Shown: positions 25,947-34,935, counted from the stretch's first letter. The stretch is 64,000 bases of DNA from RGIG5612 sp050944475 (GCA_050944475.1 JBMNRD010000001.1:62001-126000); one strand, 5' to 3'. A program made the numbers and translations. Notes: generated from the sequence alone by a model not told the origin.

Positions 25947-26759
25947 CTACTTTAGAGTTACCTTATGGCCGGGAACAAGCGGTGAGTCACAGAAAACAAC
26001 CTGTGGTACATGAAGTCCTTCTTCTCCTTCATAAGCGGCCTGAAGAGCCTCAAGGTTTTTGTCATCGTTTGCAAGTATCTTTGCAACTTCTGCCAAAATC
26101 TCCCATGCCTTATCACTGTAGTCGTAAATCGGACGGTTCATCCATCCGTAGCGGTCCCAGATATTCATCTCGTATTTGTTTACCGCTGCCAGGTCAAGCA
26201 TCAGGTTGGCAATCACAGCGCCCATACCGCTTTCCTTGCCGTTTTTGAATTTGCTTTCGCATGCCGCATCCGAGCGACAGTCGGCAAAAACCTTTGCGGC
26301 AGAAATAAACTCAAGACCTTCGCCTGAAGGATCCAAAGTCTTCCATCCGTTGTCATGATATTCGATGATTGCGTAGGTCTTGTAATCTTCACCGTCCTTT
26401 GCAAAGCCGATACGACTGCGTGCGGGAATGCCTGCATGGCGCAGCATAGAACAGCATAGAGTCGCGAACTGGCTTGCGGATGCCATCATTCTTGCATTCT
26501 CGGGACGTCCTGTCGTAATCGGGCTTTCTTTGTCAAGATTATAAATTGCCTGAAGCATTTCTTCCGCGTAGCGATTGTTTGTCTCAAGCAGTCGTTCGTT
26601 CTGAATCGGATACTTATCAATCTCACGATAGTCAAGGCAGATACCCTTCAACACATCCTTAATCTCCGATACAGAAACAGGCAAGCCCTCAAACATCTGA
26701 ACATTTCTGCCGGGGTCCGTGAACGGACTCTGCGCAGCATAAAATTCCAGAATATTCAT
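25947..26759 (-). CDS. transglutaminase-like superfamily protein with altered catalytic His
   Basis: 270 residues, first gene of the operon, ribosome site GAGGAGG. The core of a transglutaminase-like (papain-fold) domain is visible: ATLCCSMLRHAGIPAR contains the nucleophile Cys (C102 or C103) and the typical GIPAR turn; the second half reads KTYAIIEYHDNGWKTLDPS, where the usual catalytic His before the acidic strand is Tyr129, while Asp143 of the GW--LDP motif is kept. It may therefore be inactive or use another His (H135). No export signal. Possible roles are protein binding, cofactor handling or a specialised thiol chemistry; none can be assigned. Confidence 0.75.
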   Translation of the reverse strand: MNILEFYAAQSPFTDPGRNVQMFEGLPVSVSEIKDVLKGICLDYREIDKYPIQNERLLETNNRYAEEMLQAIYNLDKESPITTGRPENARMMASASQFATLCCSMLRHAGIPARSRIGFAKDGEDYKTYAIIEYHDNGWKTLDPSGEGLEFISAAKVFADCRSDAACESKFKNGKESGMGAVIANLMLDLAAVNKYEMNIWDRYGWMNRPIYDYSDKAWEILAEVAKILANDDKNLEALQAAYEGEEGLHVPQVVFCDSPLVPGHKVTLK

Positions 26760-26818
26760 GTAAAACCTCCTCTTTCTTCTTAAAATATAGTTACAAGCTT
26801 ACATTTTTATCCACATTC

Positions 26819-26846
26819 ATTATAAATTATGGAAAAAACTTGTCAA
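26819..26846 (-). promoter_or_regulatory. consensus promoter of the transhydroxylase operon
   Basis: TTGACA (26841-26846) - 16 nt - TATAAT (26819-26824): both hexamers match the sigma-A consensus exactly. It lies about 60 nt before the first gene. Confidence 0.8.
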
Positions 26847-27013
26847 TGAATGAGACGAAAGATATTCTTTTTAAGTGGGGAAATCCAAATTCTGTCCCCC
26901 CCCGCCCGTTCGCAAAAAACTTTTGATTGCAATATTGCACAAAAATCTCCGGGGTTATGATAAAGCTTCTATCTTGTTTTCCCAAATATTTCACCACCGT
27001 TTTCTCAAAGAGG

Positions 27014-27042
27014 TTGTTATTTTTTAGGTGATGGTGTAGAAT
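27014..27042 (+). promoter_or_regulatory. promoter of the AraC-type regulator gene
   Basis: TTGTTA (27014-27019) - 17 nt - TAGAAT (27037-27042), 29 nt before the start codon. Confidence 0.6.
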
Positions 27043-27071
27043 TTATATAGAGAATAAAAAGGACGGAAAAC

Positions 27072-28637
27072 ATGATAACGGTTTTTATTGCAAACAGGGA
27101 TCCTGATTTTACATTTGAACTTCGTTCCCTGATTGACTGGCCGAAATTAGAATATATGGTTGTAGGGACCGCCGGCGACGGTACCAGAGTCATGGGGGAA
27201 ATTATGCGCAAGCAGCCGGACCTCGTCTTCATTTCCAACGACCTTCCCGGTCTGAACGGTCTCGAAGTAATTGAAAAAATCCGCGAGCATGGCCATATGA
27301 CCGAATTTGTCCTGATAGAAGACAAAGGGGACTTTGCTCTTGCCCAGAAAGCCATGCGCCTCGGAGTAAGGGAGTTTCTCGTCAATCCGGTATCCGCAGA
27401 GGAAATCACCCGGGTTCTGGGGGATTTTATGGAAAGATATCAGGCCGTCCGAAGCAAGGATATGGAACGCTATCTTTTTTCCACAAGAAGGCTCCTTCGC
27501 AATTCCTTCATGCGCAATTTCGTTTCCGCCGAGGTTCATCAGAATTATTCAATCAACGAGCTGAATAAACTCTACCACTTCACTTTCAAGGAGGGCTTTT
27601 TTCAGGGAGCCCTCATACAGCTCCGCGGCCTGCCGAAAGAAGAGGAAGCCGGTTTCCTGCCGGCGGTTGTTGAAGAGCTCCGGTTCCGTTTCGATCCCGT
27701 ATGCAACGAAATGATTCCCTTCATTCAGGGCGCCTCGCGACTTACCATTCTTTTCAATTACAGCGCAGACAGCGGTGTTGACGAGCGTATGGGGGAAATA
27801 TGCGAAGTCATAAAATACTTTCTTAAGAAGCATGGCTGTCAGCACACTTCATATTCCATCGGCATCGGCAGCCGCAGCACCGATGTCAATTCCCTGCTGA
27901 GCGTGCTTCACTCCGCGGAACGGGCGGCATATTGCGGCATACTGCGGGGCTCGAATCAGATTTATTTCATGGATCAGCTTAGCTTCGACAATGTAAAAAA
28001 AAGCGACATCATCACACCGGAGTTTCTCAACGAATTGAGAATCAGTGTGGAACTTATGGACATTTCCCGGTTTGAACAGGCCATACGCAAGGCCTTTGAA
28101 AATATTTCGGTAAATACCGACCCTGAGATAATCGTTGATATATGCCGCAGCGCCATAATTGAAATTGCCAAATCCTACGGCGATGCGGATGCGGTGACCC
28201 GTGAGGAAGTTCGCAAGGTTCTTTACTTCGTCATGAACGCCTCCTCCCTGTCGATCATTACCTCGACTCTTGTTAAAAATGCCCGGACCAGGCTTGAGGC
28301 GGTGCGCAAGGAAAGGGAGTTCTCCCGCCCGGTGCGTGAAGCGACAAAATATATCAAGAACAATTTCACCAAGAACATTACTCTGGCCAACGTTGCTGAC
28401 TATGTCCACCTGAACGCCTCATACCTGAGTATGCTTTTCAAAAAGGAAACCGGCCGGAATTATATAGATTTCCTGACGGACTGCCGTATTGACGAAGCAA
28501 AAAAGCTGCTGAAGGACAGCAGCCTGAGTGTGGCGGAAATCTGCTATGCGGTAGGATATACGGATAAGAAGCATTTCAGCCGGCTTTTCATCAAAAAGGT
28601 CGGTGTGCGGCCCACCGCTTACCGGTCGCTGCACTAA
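27072..28637 (+). CDS. AraC-family regulator with degenerate receiver domain
   Basis: 521 residues with YesN-like layout: receiver (~1-118), long middle region (~120-415) and AraC double helix-turn-helix (~420-521; NITLANVADYVHLNASYLS, SVAEICYAVGYTDKKHFSR, GVRPTAYR). The receiver has lost every phosphotransfer residue: the acidic pair is N8/R9, the phosphoacceptor is S55 (FISNDLPG), the Ser/Thr switch is Glu83 and the catalytic Lys is N105 (LVNPVS). It is thus unlikely to be a phosphorylated response regulator and may respond to a ligand through the receiver fold or middle region. No histidine kinase lies nearby. Divergent orientation from the transhydroxylase operon makes it the likely activator. 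Confidence 0.9.
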   Translation: MITVFIANRDPDFTFELRSLIDWPKLEYMVVGTAGDGTRVMGEIMRKQPDLVFISNDLPGLNGLEVIEKIREHGHMTEFVLIEDKGDFALAQKAMRLGVREFLVNPVSAEEITRVLGDFMERYQAVRSKDMERYLFSTRRLLRNSFMRNFVSAEVHQNYSINELNKLYHFTFKEGFFQGALIQLRGLPKEEEAGFLPAVVEELRFRFDPVCNEMIPFIQGASRLTILFNYSADSGVDERMGEICEVIKYFLKKHGCQHTSYSIGIGSRSTDVNSLLSVLHSAERAAYCGILRGSNQIYFMDQLSFDNVKKSDIITPEFLNELRISVELMDISRFEQAIRKAFENISVNTDPEIIVDICRSAIIEIAKSYGDADAVTREEVRKVLYFVMNASSLSIITSTLVKNARTRLEAVRKEREFSRPVREATKYIKNNFTKNITLANVADYVHLNASYLSMLFKKETGRNYIDFLTDCRIDEAKKLLKDSSLSVAEICYAVGYTDKKHFSRLFIKKVGVRPTAYRSLH

Positions 28638-28700
28638 ATCCTAAAGCGCCTATGCCGGAATGCCGTTATGCCGCTATGCTGCCCGCAGCGGCCCGGACTT

Positions 28701-29345
28701 TTAAAGAATCTTTAAATCATTTTTCACGTAATCCATTATCGAATTGGCCTTGGCTGTGTAAATAAACAGCATTTCCCGGGCCTTTGCATTGAAGGTGTCC
28801 GCTTCAAGACGGTCCTTCATTCCCTTGGTATTTATAAAAATATTCAGGCTTGCGGCTTCCATGGCGGCCTTGCACAATACGGCGCCGGCTCCCGCATCGG
28901 ATATGGCAAGCCTGGAGCCGTCGGAGGCAAATCGGGCGATTATGTCAATTGCGTCGCAACATTTCTCCATTATCAGCAAGGGCACGGCGCAGGCGTCACA
29001 GGAGCATTTTTCCAGCGTCTCCTGTTTTGCCGCAATTTCCTCGGGCGTATTCTGCGGAAGCCTGTAAGCATCCGCGAGCGGAGCAAAACCCTCCGCATCC
29101 TTGTCGACCAACCGAAGAAAATCCTTTTGCAGTTCCTCACATTGTGCTTTCAGTCTGACCATTTGTTCCTCAACCGGAGCGTACTTTTTCTTGCCTATGG
29201 TCAGTGAGGCGACCATGCCTCCAAGGGCGATTCCGATGGCGCCGCACAAAGCGGCAGCTCCCCCGCCGCCCGGGGCGGGAGCCGGGGATGCCAGTTCGTT
29301 TATAAATTGCTCACAGGTTTTTTGTGCCGTCGGCATGTTTTCCAT
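28701..29345 (-). CDS. fchA: cyclodeaminase/cyclohydrolase family protein (FchA-like)
   Basis: 214 residues, all-helical FTCD-C/FchA family: SPAPAPGGGGAAALCGAIG near the N-terminus and the MEKCCDAIDI and ISDAGAGAVLCKAAMEAA segments. Clostridial members are methenyl-tetrahydrofolate cyclohydrolases, converting methenyl-THF to formyl-THF. Its position after formate-THF ligase supports this over formimino-THF cyclodeaminase, since no histidine-degradation genes are near. It follows fhs by 117 nt with an AAAGGATGG ribosome site. Confidence 0.85.
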   Translation of the reverse strand: MENMPTAQKTCEQFINELASPAPAPGGGGAAALCGAIGIALGGMVASLTIGKKKYAPVEEQMVRLKAQCEELQKDFLRLVDKDAEGFAPLADAYRLPQNTPEEIAAKQETLEKCSCDACAVPLLIMEKCCDAIDIIARFASDGSRLAISDAGAGAVLCKAAMEAASLNIFINTKGMKDRLEADTFNAKAREMLFIYTAKANSIMDYVKNDLKIL

Positions 29346-29462
29346 AATTGCACCATCCTTTTCGGCTTTTCGTCCTTCAGATTCTCCGGCATCCCGGCTT
29401 GACGCCCTGTCGCCGCATATCCGCGGGCGGCACCCGGCTTTTCGGTTTGACGGATTGTATTT

Positions 29463-31142
29463 TTAAAACAATCCGGAGATCTTTCCGGTGTTGTCGACGT
29501 TTATTTTCTCGGCAGCGGGAACCTTGGGTAGGCCAGGCATTGTCATTATGTCCCCGGTAAGGCATACAATAAAGCCGGCGCCGGCGCTGACGGTTGCCTG
29601 CCTGATTGTAATCTTAAAATTTCTCGGCCTGCCAAGCTTTGCCGGATCATCACTGAGTGAATACTGGGTCTTGGCCATGCATATCGGAAGATTGCCGTAG
29701 CCCAAACGCTCAAGTTCCGTTATTTCCTTTTCGGCCTTCGAGAAATATTCCACACCGTCCGCACCGTAAATACGGGTTGCGATGGCCTCGATTTTCTCCT
29801 TGATCGGGATATTCAGTTCATATGAATATCTGAAGTTCCCCGGTTCCTCGCAAAGCCTCAGGACCTCGCTTGCCAGCTCAAGGCCGCCTTCGCCGCCCTT
29901 TGCCCAGACCTCACTTATCCTGACATTTACTCCAAGCTCCCTGCACTTTTCCGTAACGAGAGCAATTTCCGCATCCGTATCATTGTTGAATCTGTTCAGG
30001 GCGACAACTGCGGGCACGCCGAATATCCTGGTAACGTTTTCCACATGCTTGAGCAGGTTCGGAAGCCCCGCCTCAAGGGCTGTCAGGTTTTCCTCTCCCG
30101 CCTTGTCCTTGGGCACGCCGCCGTTGTGCTTCAGGGCCTTTACGGTCGCCACGATAATAATCGCATCCGGCTTCATGCCGGCATAGCGGCACTTGATGTT
30201 AATGAATTTCTCGGCGCCCAGATCCGCGCCGAAGCCGGCCTCGGTGACCACATAGTCGGCAAGCCGAAGAGCCATTCTTGTTGCCATTACGGAGTTACAG
30301 CCGTGGGCTATATTTGCAAAGGGTCCTCCATGGATAAATGCGGGTGTTCCCTCAAGAGTCTGAACCAGATTGGGTTTGAGCGCCTCCTTCAAGAGGGCTG
30401 CCATTGCCCCCTGGGCATTCAGCATGCCGGCGGTCACCGGCTCGCCTGATCTTGTATACGCGACAACCGTCCTTGCAAAACGCTCCTTTAAGTCGTCTAT
30501 GTCCGATGCAAGACAAAAAGAGGCCATTACCTCGGAGGCAACGGTAATGTCGAAGCCGTCCTCTCTGGTATAGCCGTTTGCCTTTCCCCCAAGGCCGTCC
30601 ACAATATTTCTCAGCTGGCGGTCGTTCATATCTACGCAACGCCTCCAGACAACCCTTCTGGGATCGATATCAAGAGCATTCCCCTGATAAATATGATTGT
30701 CAATCATGGCGGCAAGCAGGTTGTTTGCCGCGCCTACGGCATGGAAATCCCCGGTAAAATGCAGATTTATATCCTCCATGGGAACGACCTGAGAGTACCC
30801 CCCGCCGGCAGCTCCGCCCTTCACTCCGAAAACCGGGCCTAAAGAAGGCTCACGCAAGGCAATGACGCTTTTTTTGCCCAGACGCGATAGAGCATCACCC
30901 ACACCGACCGTAGTGGTTGTCTTTCCCTCACCTGCCGGAGTCGGATTTATTGCCGTGCATAAAATCAACTTTGCCCGATGGCCGATGTCGTCTTTCCCGG
31001 CAAGGATTCCCGTATCCACCTTGGCCTTGTACTTACCGTAATAATCAATGTCATTTTCCGTAAGGCCCAATTTGGCGGCTACATCCCTTATGTGAAGAGG
31101 TGTTGCTTCCTGCGCGATTTCGATGTCAGATTTAAATCCCAT
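29463..31142 (-). CDS. fhs: formate-tetrahydrofolate ligase
   Basis: 559 residues, family length. Nucleotide-binding loop TPAGEGKTTTTVGVGDAL (key GEGKTTTTVG), FTGDFHAVGAANNLL, and GVPAVVALNRFNNDTDAEI identify it. It makes 10-formyl-THF from formate, THF and ATP, the entry to the methyl branch in acetogens and a purine one-carbon source in other Clostridia. Presence beside an FchA-type gene, without carbonyl branch genes here, does not prove acetogenesis. Ribosome site GGAGGAAG. Confidence 0.98.
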   Translation of the reverse strand: MGFKSDIEIAQEATPLHIRDVAAKLGLTENDIDYYGKYKAKVDTGILAGKDDIGHRAKLILCTAINPTPAGEGKTTTTVGVGDALSRLGKKSVIALREPSLGPVFGVKGGAAGGGYSQVVPMEDINLHFTGDFHAVGAANNLLAAMIDNHIYQGNALDIDPRRVVWRRCVDMNDRQLRNIVDGLGGKANGYTREDGFDITVASEVMASFCLASDIDDLKERFARTVVAYTRSGEPVTAGMLNAQGAMAALLKEALKPNLVQTLEGTPAFIHGGPFANIAHGCNSVMATRMALRLADYVVTEAGFGADLGAEKFINIKCRYAGMKPDAIIIVATVKALKHNGGVPKDKAGEENLTALEAGLPNLLKHVENVTRIFGVPAVVALNRFNNDTDAEIALVTEKCRELGVNVRISEVWAKGGEGGLELASEVLRLCEEPGNFRYSYELNIPIKEKIEAIATRIYGADGVEYFSKAEKEITELERLGYGNLPICMAKTQYSLSDDPAKLGRPRNFKITIRQATVSAGAGFIVCLTGDIMTMPGLPKVPAAEKINVDNTGKISGLF

Positions 31143-31204
31143 GGTGTGTCTTCCTCCGATTGTTTAATTATATTAACTGCTTATATTATTAACCGCGTAA
31201 AATA

Positions 31205-32485
31205 TTAATCGCTTAAATTATGATTAACTACGCATTTTTTCACGTCCCCGAGCATGTACAACGAGCCCGCTGCGCAGACCGGACAAATCCTTCCTGCTTT
31301 CATGATGGCGGCATCCACGGCCTCTTCAATACTGTCATAAGCCTCCGCTTTCACGCCTGCCTTTTTGACAAAGGCCGCAAGTTTCCCCGGATGCAGCGCT
31401 CTTGAGGAATTGGGTTGCACCGCAAGTACTTCCCTGGCAAGAGGCAGTATGGCATCCAGCATGCTTTTATAATCCTTGTCTGCCAGAATGCCTATTATCA
31501 TAATCAGTTTTTCTCCGGGGAAAATTGACCTGAGGGCCTCTGCCATGGCTTCCATGCCCTGTGGATTGTGGGCCCCGTCTAAAATAAATATGGGCTCATG
31601 GGAAACCACTTCAAACCGCCCCGGCCATTTCACGCACTCAATTCCCCGGGCAACCGCCCCGTCCGTTATTATATAGCCGTTTTCCCGCAAAACCTCCACC
31701 GCCTTGAGAACAACGGCGATGTTTTCCATCTGGTATCTGCCCAGCATAACTGTTGCCATTTTGCCGAAACCCCGGGCTTTGAAAACCTGCCCGTCAATGC
31801 TTGCCGACTGCAGCTCAACACTCTCCGGCTCGGAAATGTACAATCTTGCGTCTGTCTTCGCGCAGCGCCGGCTGATAATTTTTGTAGCCTCCTCGCTCTG
31901 GCGATACAGCACTACTCTGCCGCCCGGCTTGATGATGCCTGCCTTGGTTGCGGCTATCTCTTCGATGGTATTGCCAAGGTGCTGTGTATGGTCAAGGCTG
32001 ATTGTGGTAATGATTGTCAGGTCGGGAGTCTTGATGACATTAGTGGCATCAAACTCGCCTCCCATGCCTACTTCAAGGACGACCACGTCGCATTCATTCC
32101 TCAAAAAGAAAATCATGCCGATTGCGGTGTTCAGCTCAAACTCGGTAGGCGCATCCTCAAGGGAATCGGCAAACGGCCTGATAAACGTGGTAATCTCCGC
32201 CAGTTCCTCATCGGAAATATTCACGTTGTTTACCCGCATTCTTTCGTTGAACACCTCAATGTAGGGTGAAGTAAACAGGCCGACCTTGTAACCGGCTTTC
32301 TCTAAAATTGAGGAAAGGAATGCACAGGTCGAACCCTTGCCGTTGGTCCCCCCGACATGAATAAACCTGAGACTGTCCTGAGGATTGCCGAGAAGCTCAA
32401 GAAGCCTTGAAATCCTTGAAAGCCCCGGTATTGAGCCCCTCCAATTTGTGCTGCCGATATATTCAAGCGTTTCCCGGTAGTCCAT
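31205..32485 (-). CDS. folC: bifunctional folylpolyglutamate synthase/dihydrofolate synthase
   Basis: 426 residues, Mur-ligase fold. HVGGTNGKGSTCAFL is the ATP-binding loop, followed by LFTSPYIEVFNERMRVNN and ILDGAHNPQGMEAM, which are diagnostic for FolC. It adds glutamate to folates, retaining them in the cell. Position next to fhs and fchA forms a small folate/one-carbon cluster. The usual DHFS-specific substrate residues were not examined. Confidence 0.95.
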   Translation of the reverse strand: MDYRETLEYIGSTNWRGSIPGLSRISRLLELLGNPQDSLRFIHVGGTNGKGSTCAFLSSILEKAGYKVGLFTSPYIEVFNERMRVNNVNISDEELAEITTFIRPFADSLEDAPTEFELNTAIGMIFFLRNECDVVVLEVGMGGEFDATNVIKTPDLTIITTISLDHTQHLGNTIEEIAATKAGIIKPGGRVVLYRQSEEATKIISRRCAKTDARLYISEPESVELQSASIDGQVFKARGFGKMATVMLGRYQMENIAVVLKAVEVLRENGYIITDGAVARGIECVKWPGRFEVVSHEPIFILDGAHNPQGMEAMAEALRSIFPGEKLIMIIGILADKDYKSMLDAILPLAREVLAVQPNSSRALHPGKLAAFVKKAGVKAEAYDSIEEAVDAAIMKAGRICPVCAAGSLYMLGDVKKCVVNHNLSD

Positions 32486-32538
32486 TTTTTGTTTTATCCT
32501 ACCTTGTCTTGTTTTTGTTTTTCTTAAAGTCCGTCGGC

Positions 32539-33474
32539 TCAGATTTTGTTGTCGCAGCCAAGCACATTGACTATCTTGTGCGCAACCATCGCCTTAACTG
32601 CCGCCCTTGCGGGTCTCAGATACTCTCTGGGGTCGAACTTGTCCGGATGCTCCGCGAAAAACTGCCTGATTGTCGCAGTCATTGCAAGGCGGATGTCGGA
32701 ATCAATGTTAATCTTGCAGACAGACATTGATGCGGCCTTGCGAAGCTGATCTTCGGGAACACCTATGGCACCGGACATGTTGCCGCCGTATTTGTTAATC
32801 ATCTCAACGAACTCCTGCGGTACCGAGGACGAACCGTGAAGAACTATCGGGAATCCCGGAAGTCTTCTTGAAACCTCCTCAAGCACGTCAAATCTCAGCT
32901 GCGGATTGGTGCCGGGTTTGAATTTGTAAGCCCCGTGGCTTGTTCCGATTGCTATGGCAAGAGAATCACAGCCGGTCCTCGAAACAAATTCCTCAACCTC
33001 CTCCGGGCGTGTATAGGAAGAATCTTCGGCGCTGACGCTTACCTCATCCTCAACACCTGCCAAAGTGCCGAGCTCGGCCTCAACCACAACACCGTGATCA
33101 TGAGCATATTCGACCACCTGTCTTGTAATGGCGATATTCTCCTCGAAGGGTCTGCTTGAGGCGTCAATCATAACGGAGGTGAAACCGCCGTCAATACAGC
33201 TCTTGCAAATCTCAAAGGAATCGCCATGGTCAAGATGAAGGCAGATGGGCAAATCGTTTTCAATCAGGGCAGCCTCTACCAACTTGGTCAGATATGTGTG
33301 GTTCGCATATGCCCTTGCCCCCTTTGACACTTGCAGGATAAGGGGTGAGCGAAGCTCGGCGGCCGCCTCGGTGATTCCCTGAATAATCTCCATATTGTTA
33401 ACATTGAACGCGCCGATTGCGTATCCGCCGTCATAGGCCTTTTTAAACATTTCCTTGGTTGTAACTAATGGCAT
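32539..33474 (-). CDS. fba: class II fructose-1,6-bisphosphate aldolase
   Basis: 311 residues. Zinc-site motifs of class II aldolases are visible: CLHLDHGDSFE with the two His of the first part, VEAELGTLAGVED, then IAIGTSHGAYK and VLHGSSSVP with further His ligands, and KINIDSDIRLA for phosphate binding. It cleaves FBP to DHAP and GAP. Divergent from the PPi-type phosphofructokinase, so two consecutive glycolytic steps share one control region. The ribosome site is GGAGGAAAAG. Confidence 0.97.
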   Translation of the reverse strand: MPLVTTKEMFKKAYDGGYAIGAFNVNNMEIIQGITEAAAELRSPLILQVSKGARAYANHTYLTKLVEAALIENDLPICLHLDHGDSFEICKSCIDGGFTSVMIDASSRPFEENIAITRQVVEYAHDHGVVVEAELGTLAGVEDEVSVSAEDSSYTRPEEVEEFVSRTGCDSLAIAIGTSHGAYKFKPGTNPQLRFDVLEEVSRRLPGFPIVLHGSSSVPQEFVEMINKYGGNMSGAIGVPEDQLRKAASMSVCKINIDSDIRLAMTATIRQFFAEHPDKFDPREYLRPARAAVKAMVAHKIVNVLGCDNKI

Positions 33475-33512
33475 AATCTTTTCCTCCGTTCATTTTCCAC
33501 CTAACGATACAG

Positions 33513-33558
33513 GTTATATTATATCCCTGTTTTTTTCTAAAGTATATTATCATACTTT
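33513..33558 (-). promoter_or_regulatory. candidate fba promoter with overlapping inverted repeat
   Basis: Minus strand TTTAGA (33536-33541) - 17 nt - TATAAC (33513-33518). The -35 overlaps an inverted repeat AAAGTAT-N6-ATACTTT at 33539-33558, a possible operator. Other weak promoter readings exist here. Confidence 0.4.
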
Positions 33559-33605
33559 GACCATAACTTAAAGAACAAGTCGCTTTTTGTTGGAACTAAT
33601 TACTG

Positions 33606-33635
33606 TTTACAAGGCTATTGCCGAGATGCTAAGAT
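33606..33635 (+). promoter_or_regulatory. candidate promoter of the phosphofructokinase gene
   Basis: TTTACA (33606-33611) - 18 nt - TAAGAT (33630-33635), about 60 nt before the start codon. Confidence 0.45.
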
Positions 33636-33696
33636 ATATACGGTAGTCCTGTAAATAATTATTTTTTTATATATTCAGTTATGGGAGGAAAATTAA

Positions 33697-34935
33697 ATGA
33701 GCAAACTTAAAGGTGCCTGCATCGTAGGCCAGTCGGGCGGGCCTACCTCCGTAATCAACGCAAGCCTTTACGGGGTTGTGAACACAGCACTGAACAGTCC
33801 CGATATTACCAAGGTCTATGGTGCGGAGCATGGTATCATGGGTGTTCTGAACGACAGACTTTTTGACATGGGTAAAGAAGACCCCGCCGAACTTGAGAAG
33901 TTGAAATTTACCCCCTCATCCGCATTGGGCTCATGCCGCTACAAGATAGCGGACCCGGATGTTGACGATACCGATTACAAACGCATTCTGGAAATCTTCA
34001 AGAAATACGACGTCCGTTATTTCTTCTACAACGGCGGCAACGACTCCATGGATACCTGTAATAAGATTTCCAAATACATGCAGAAGATCGGCTACGAATG
34101 CCGCGTAATGGGCGTTCCGAAAACCGTTGACAATGACCTTTTCGGTACGGACCACTGTCCGGGCTTTGCGTCCGCCGCCAAATATATTGCCACAAGTTGT
34201 ATGGAAGTTTTTCTTGACTGCCATGTGTATGACACCGGCCAGGTCTGTATCATCGAAACCATGGGCAGAAACGCGGGCTGGCTGGCCGCCTCCGCCGGCC
34301 TTGCGACCGAAATGGGCTACGGCCCGAACCTGATTTACCTGCCGGAGGTGCCCTTTGATATGGATAAATTCATCGAAGATGTCTCCCGCATTTATAAAGA
34401 GACCGGCTATTGCATGGTGGCCGTTTCCGAGGGAATCCGCTATAAAGACGGCACTCTTGTTTCCGAGGCGGAGGTTGCAGCAAATGACGGCTTCGGCCAT
34501 GCGCAGCTTGGCGGCCTTGCGGCTTTGCTTGCCGAAATCGTGAAGGAAAGAACCGGTGCCAAGGTCCGTGGAATCGAGCTCTCACTGCTGCAACGCTGCG
34601 GCGCCCATCTTGCATCCGCCACCGATATTGAGGAATCATACCGTTGCGGTGAAGCCGCCGTTATCAATGCGGTCGCCGGCGTCACCGACAAAATGATCGG
34701 CTTCAAGAGAGCTTATGAAGACGGTAAATATGTTTGTGAAATTGATCTTCTTGACCTGGCGGATGTTGCAAATACCGAAAAGAAGGTCCCCAGAGAATGG
34801 ATTAACGAGGAGGGCAACGGGATTAACCGTGAATTTATTGACTATGCCCTGCCCCTTATTGCGGGAGAACCTGTTCTTCCGAAAGAAAACTCCCTTCCGC
34901 GCTTCGCGAAGTTAAAGAAGGTGCTGGCAAAATAA
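33697..34935 (+). CDS. PPi-type 6-phosphofructokinase
   Basis: 412 residues, longer than bacterial ATP-PfkA (~320). The phosphate-donor loop reads NGGNDSMDT instead of the ATP-type GGDGT, and the catalytic segment is GVPKTVDND, with Lys replacing the Gly of ATP-PFK (GTIDND). Both changes are the known markers of pyrophosphate dependence. IETMGRNAGW is the fructose-6-phosphate site. The enzyme phosphorylates fructose-6-phosphate reversibly with PPi, saving ATP, common in anaerobes. Ribosome site GGGAGGAAAA. Intact. Confidence 0.92.
   Translation: MSKLKGACIVGQSGGPTSVINASLYGVVNTALNSPDITKVYGAEHGIMGVLNDRLFDMGKEDPAELEKLKFTPSSALGSCRYKIADPDVDDTDYKRILEIFKKYDVRYFFYNGGNDSMDTCNKISKYMQKIGYECRVMGVPKTVDNDLFGTDHCPGFASAAKYIATSCMEVFLDCHVYDTGQVCIIETMGRNAGWLAASAGLATEMGYGPNLIYLPEVPFDMDKFIEDVSRIYKETGYCMVAVSEGIRYKDGTLVSEAEVAANDGFGHAQLGGLAALLAEIVKERTGAKVRGIELSLLQRCGAHLASATDIEESYRCGEAAVINAVAGVTDKMIGFKRAYEDGKYVCEIDLLDLADVANTEKKVPREWINEEGNGINREFIDYALPLIAGEPVLPKENSLPRFAKLKKVLAK

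Larger units (their letters stand above)
26760..27071. promoter_or_regulatory. divergent intergenic region between the operon and its AraC regulator
   Basis: No gene seen. It holds two back-to-back promoters (separate entries), a perfect 12-bp palindrome TGCAATATTGCA at 26928-26939 midway between them, and an eight-C run at about 26896-26903. The palindrome is a candidate shared regulator site. Confidence 0.6.

Noticed and set aside
26891..26908. C-rich run in the divergent intergenic region as a phase-variation tract
   Set aside because: Eight C in a row lie outside both promoters' core elements and outside coding sequence, so slippage would have no obvious effect; left as a composition note.
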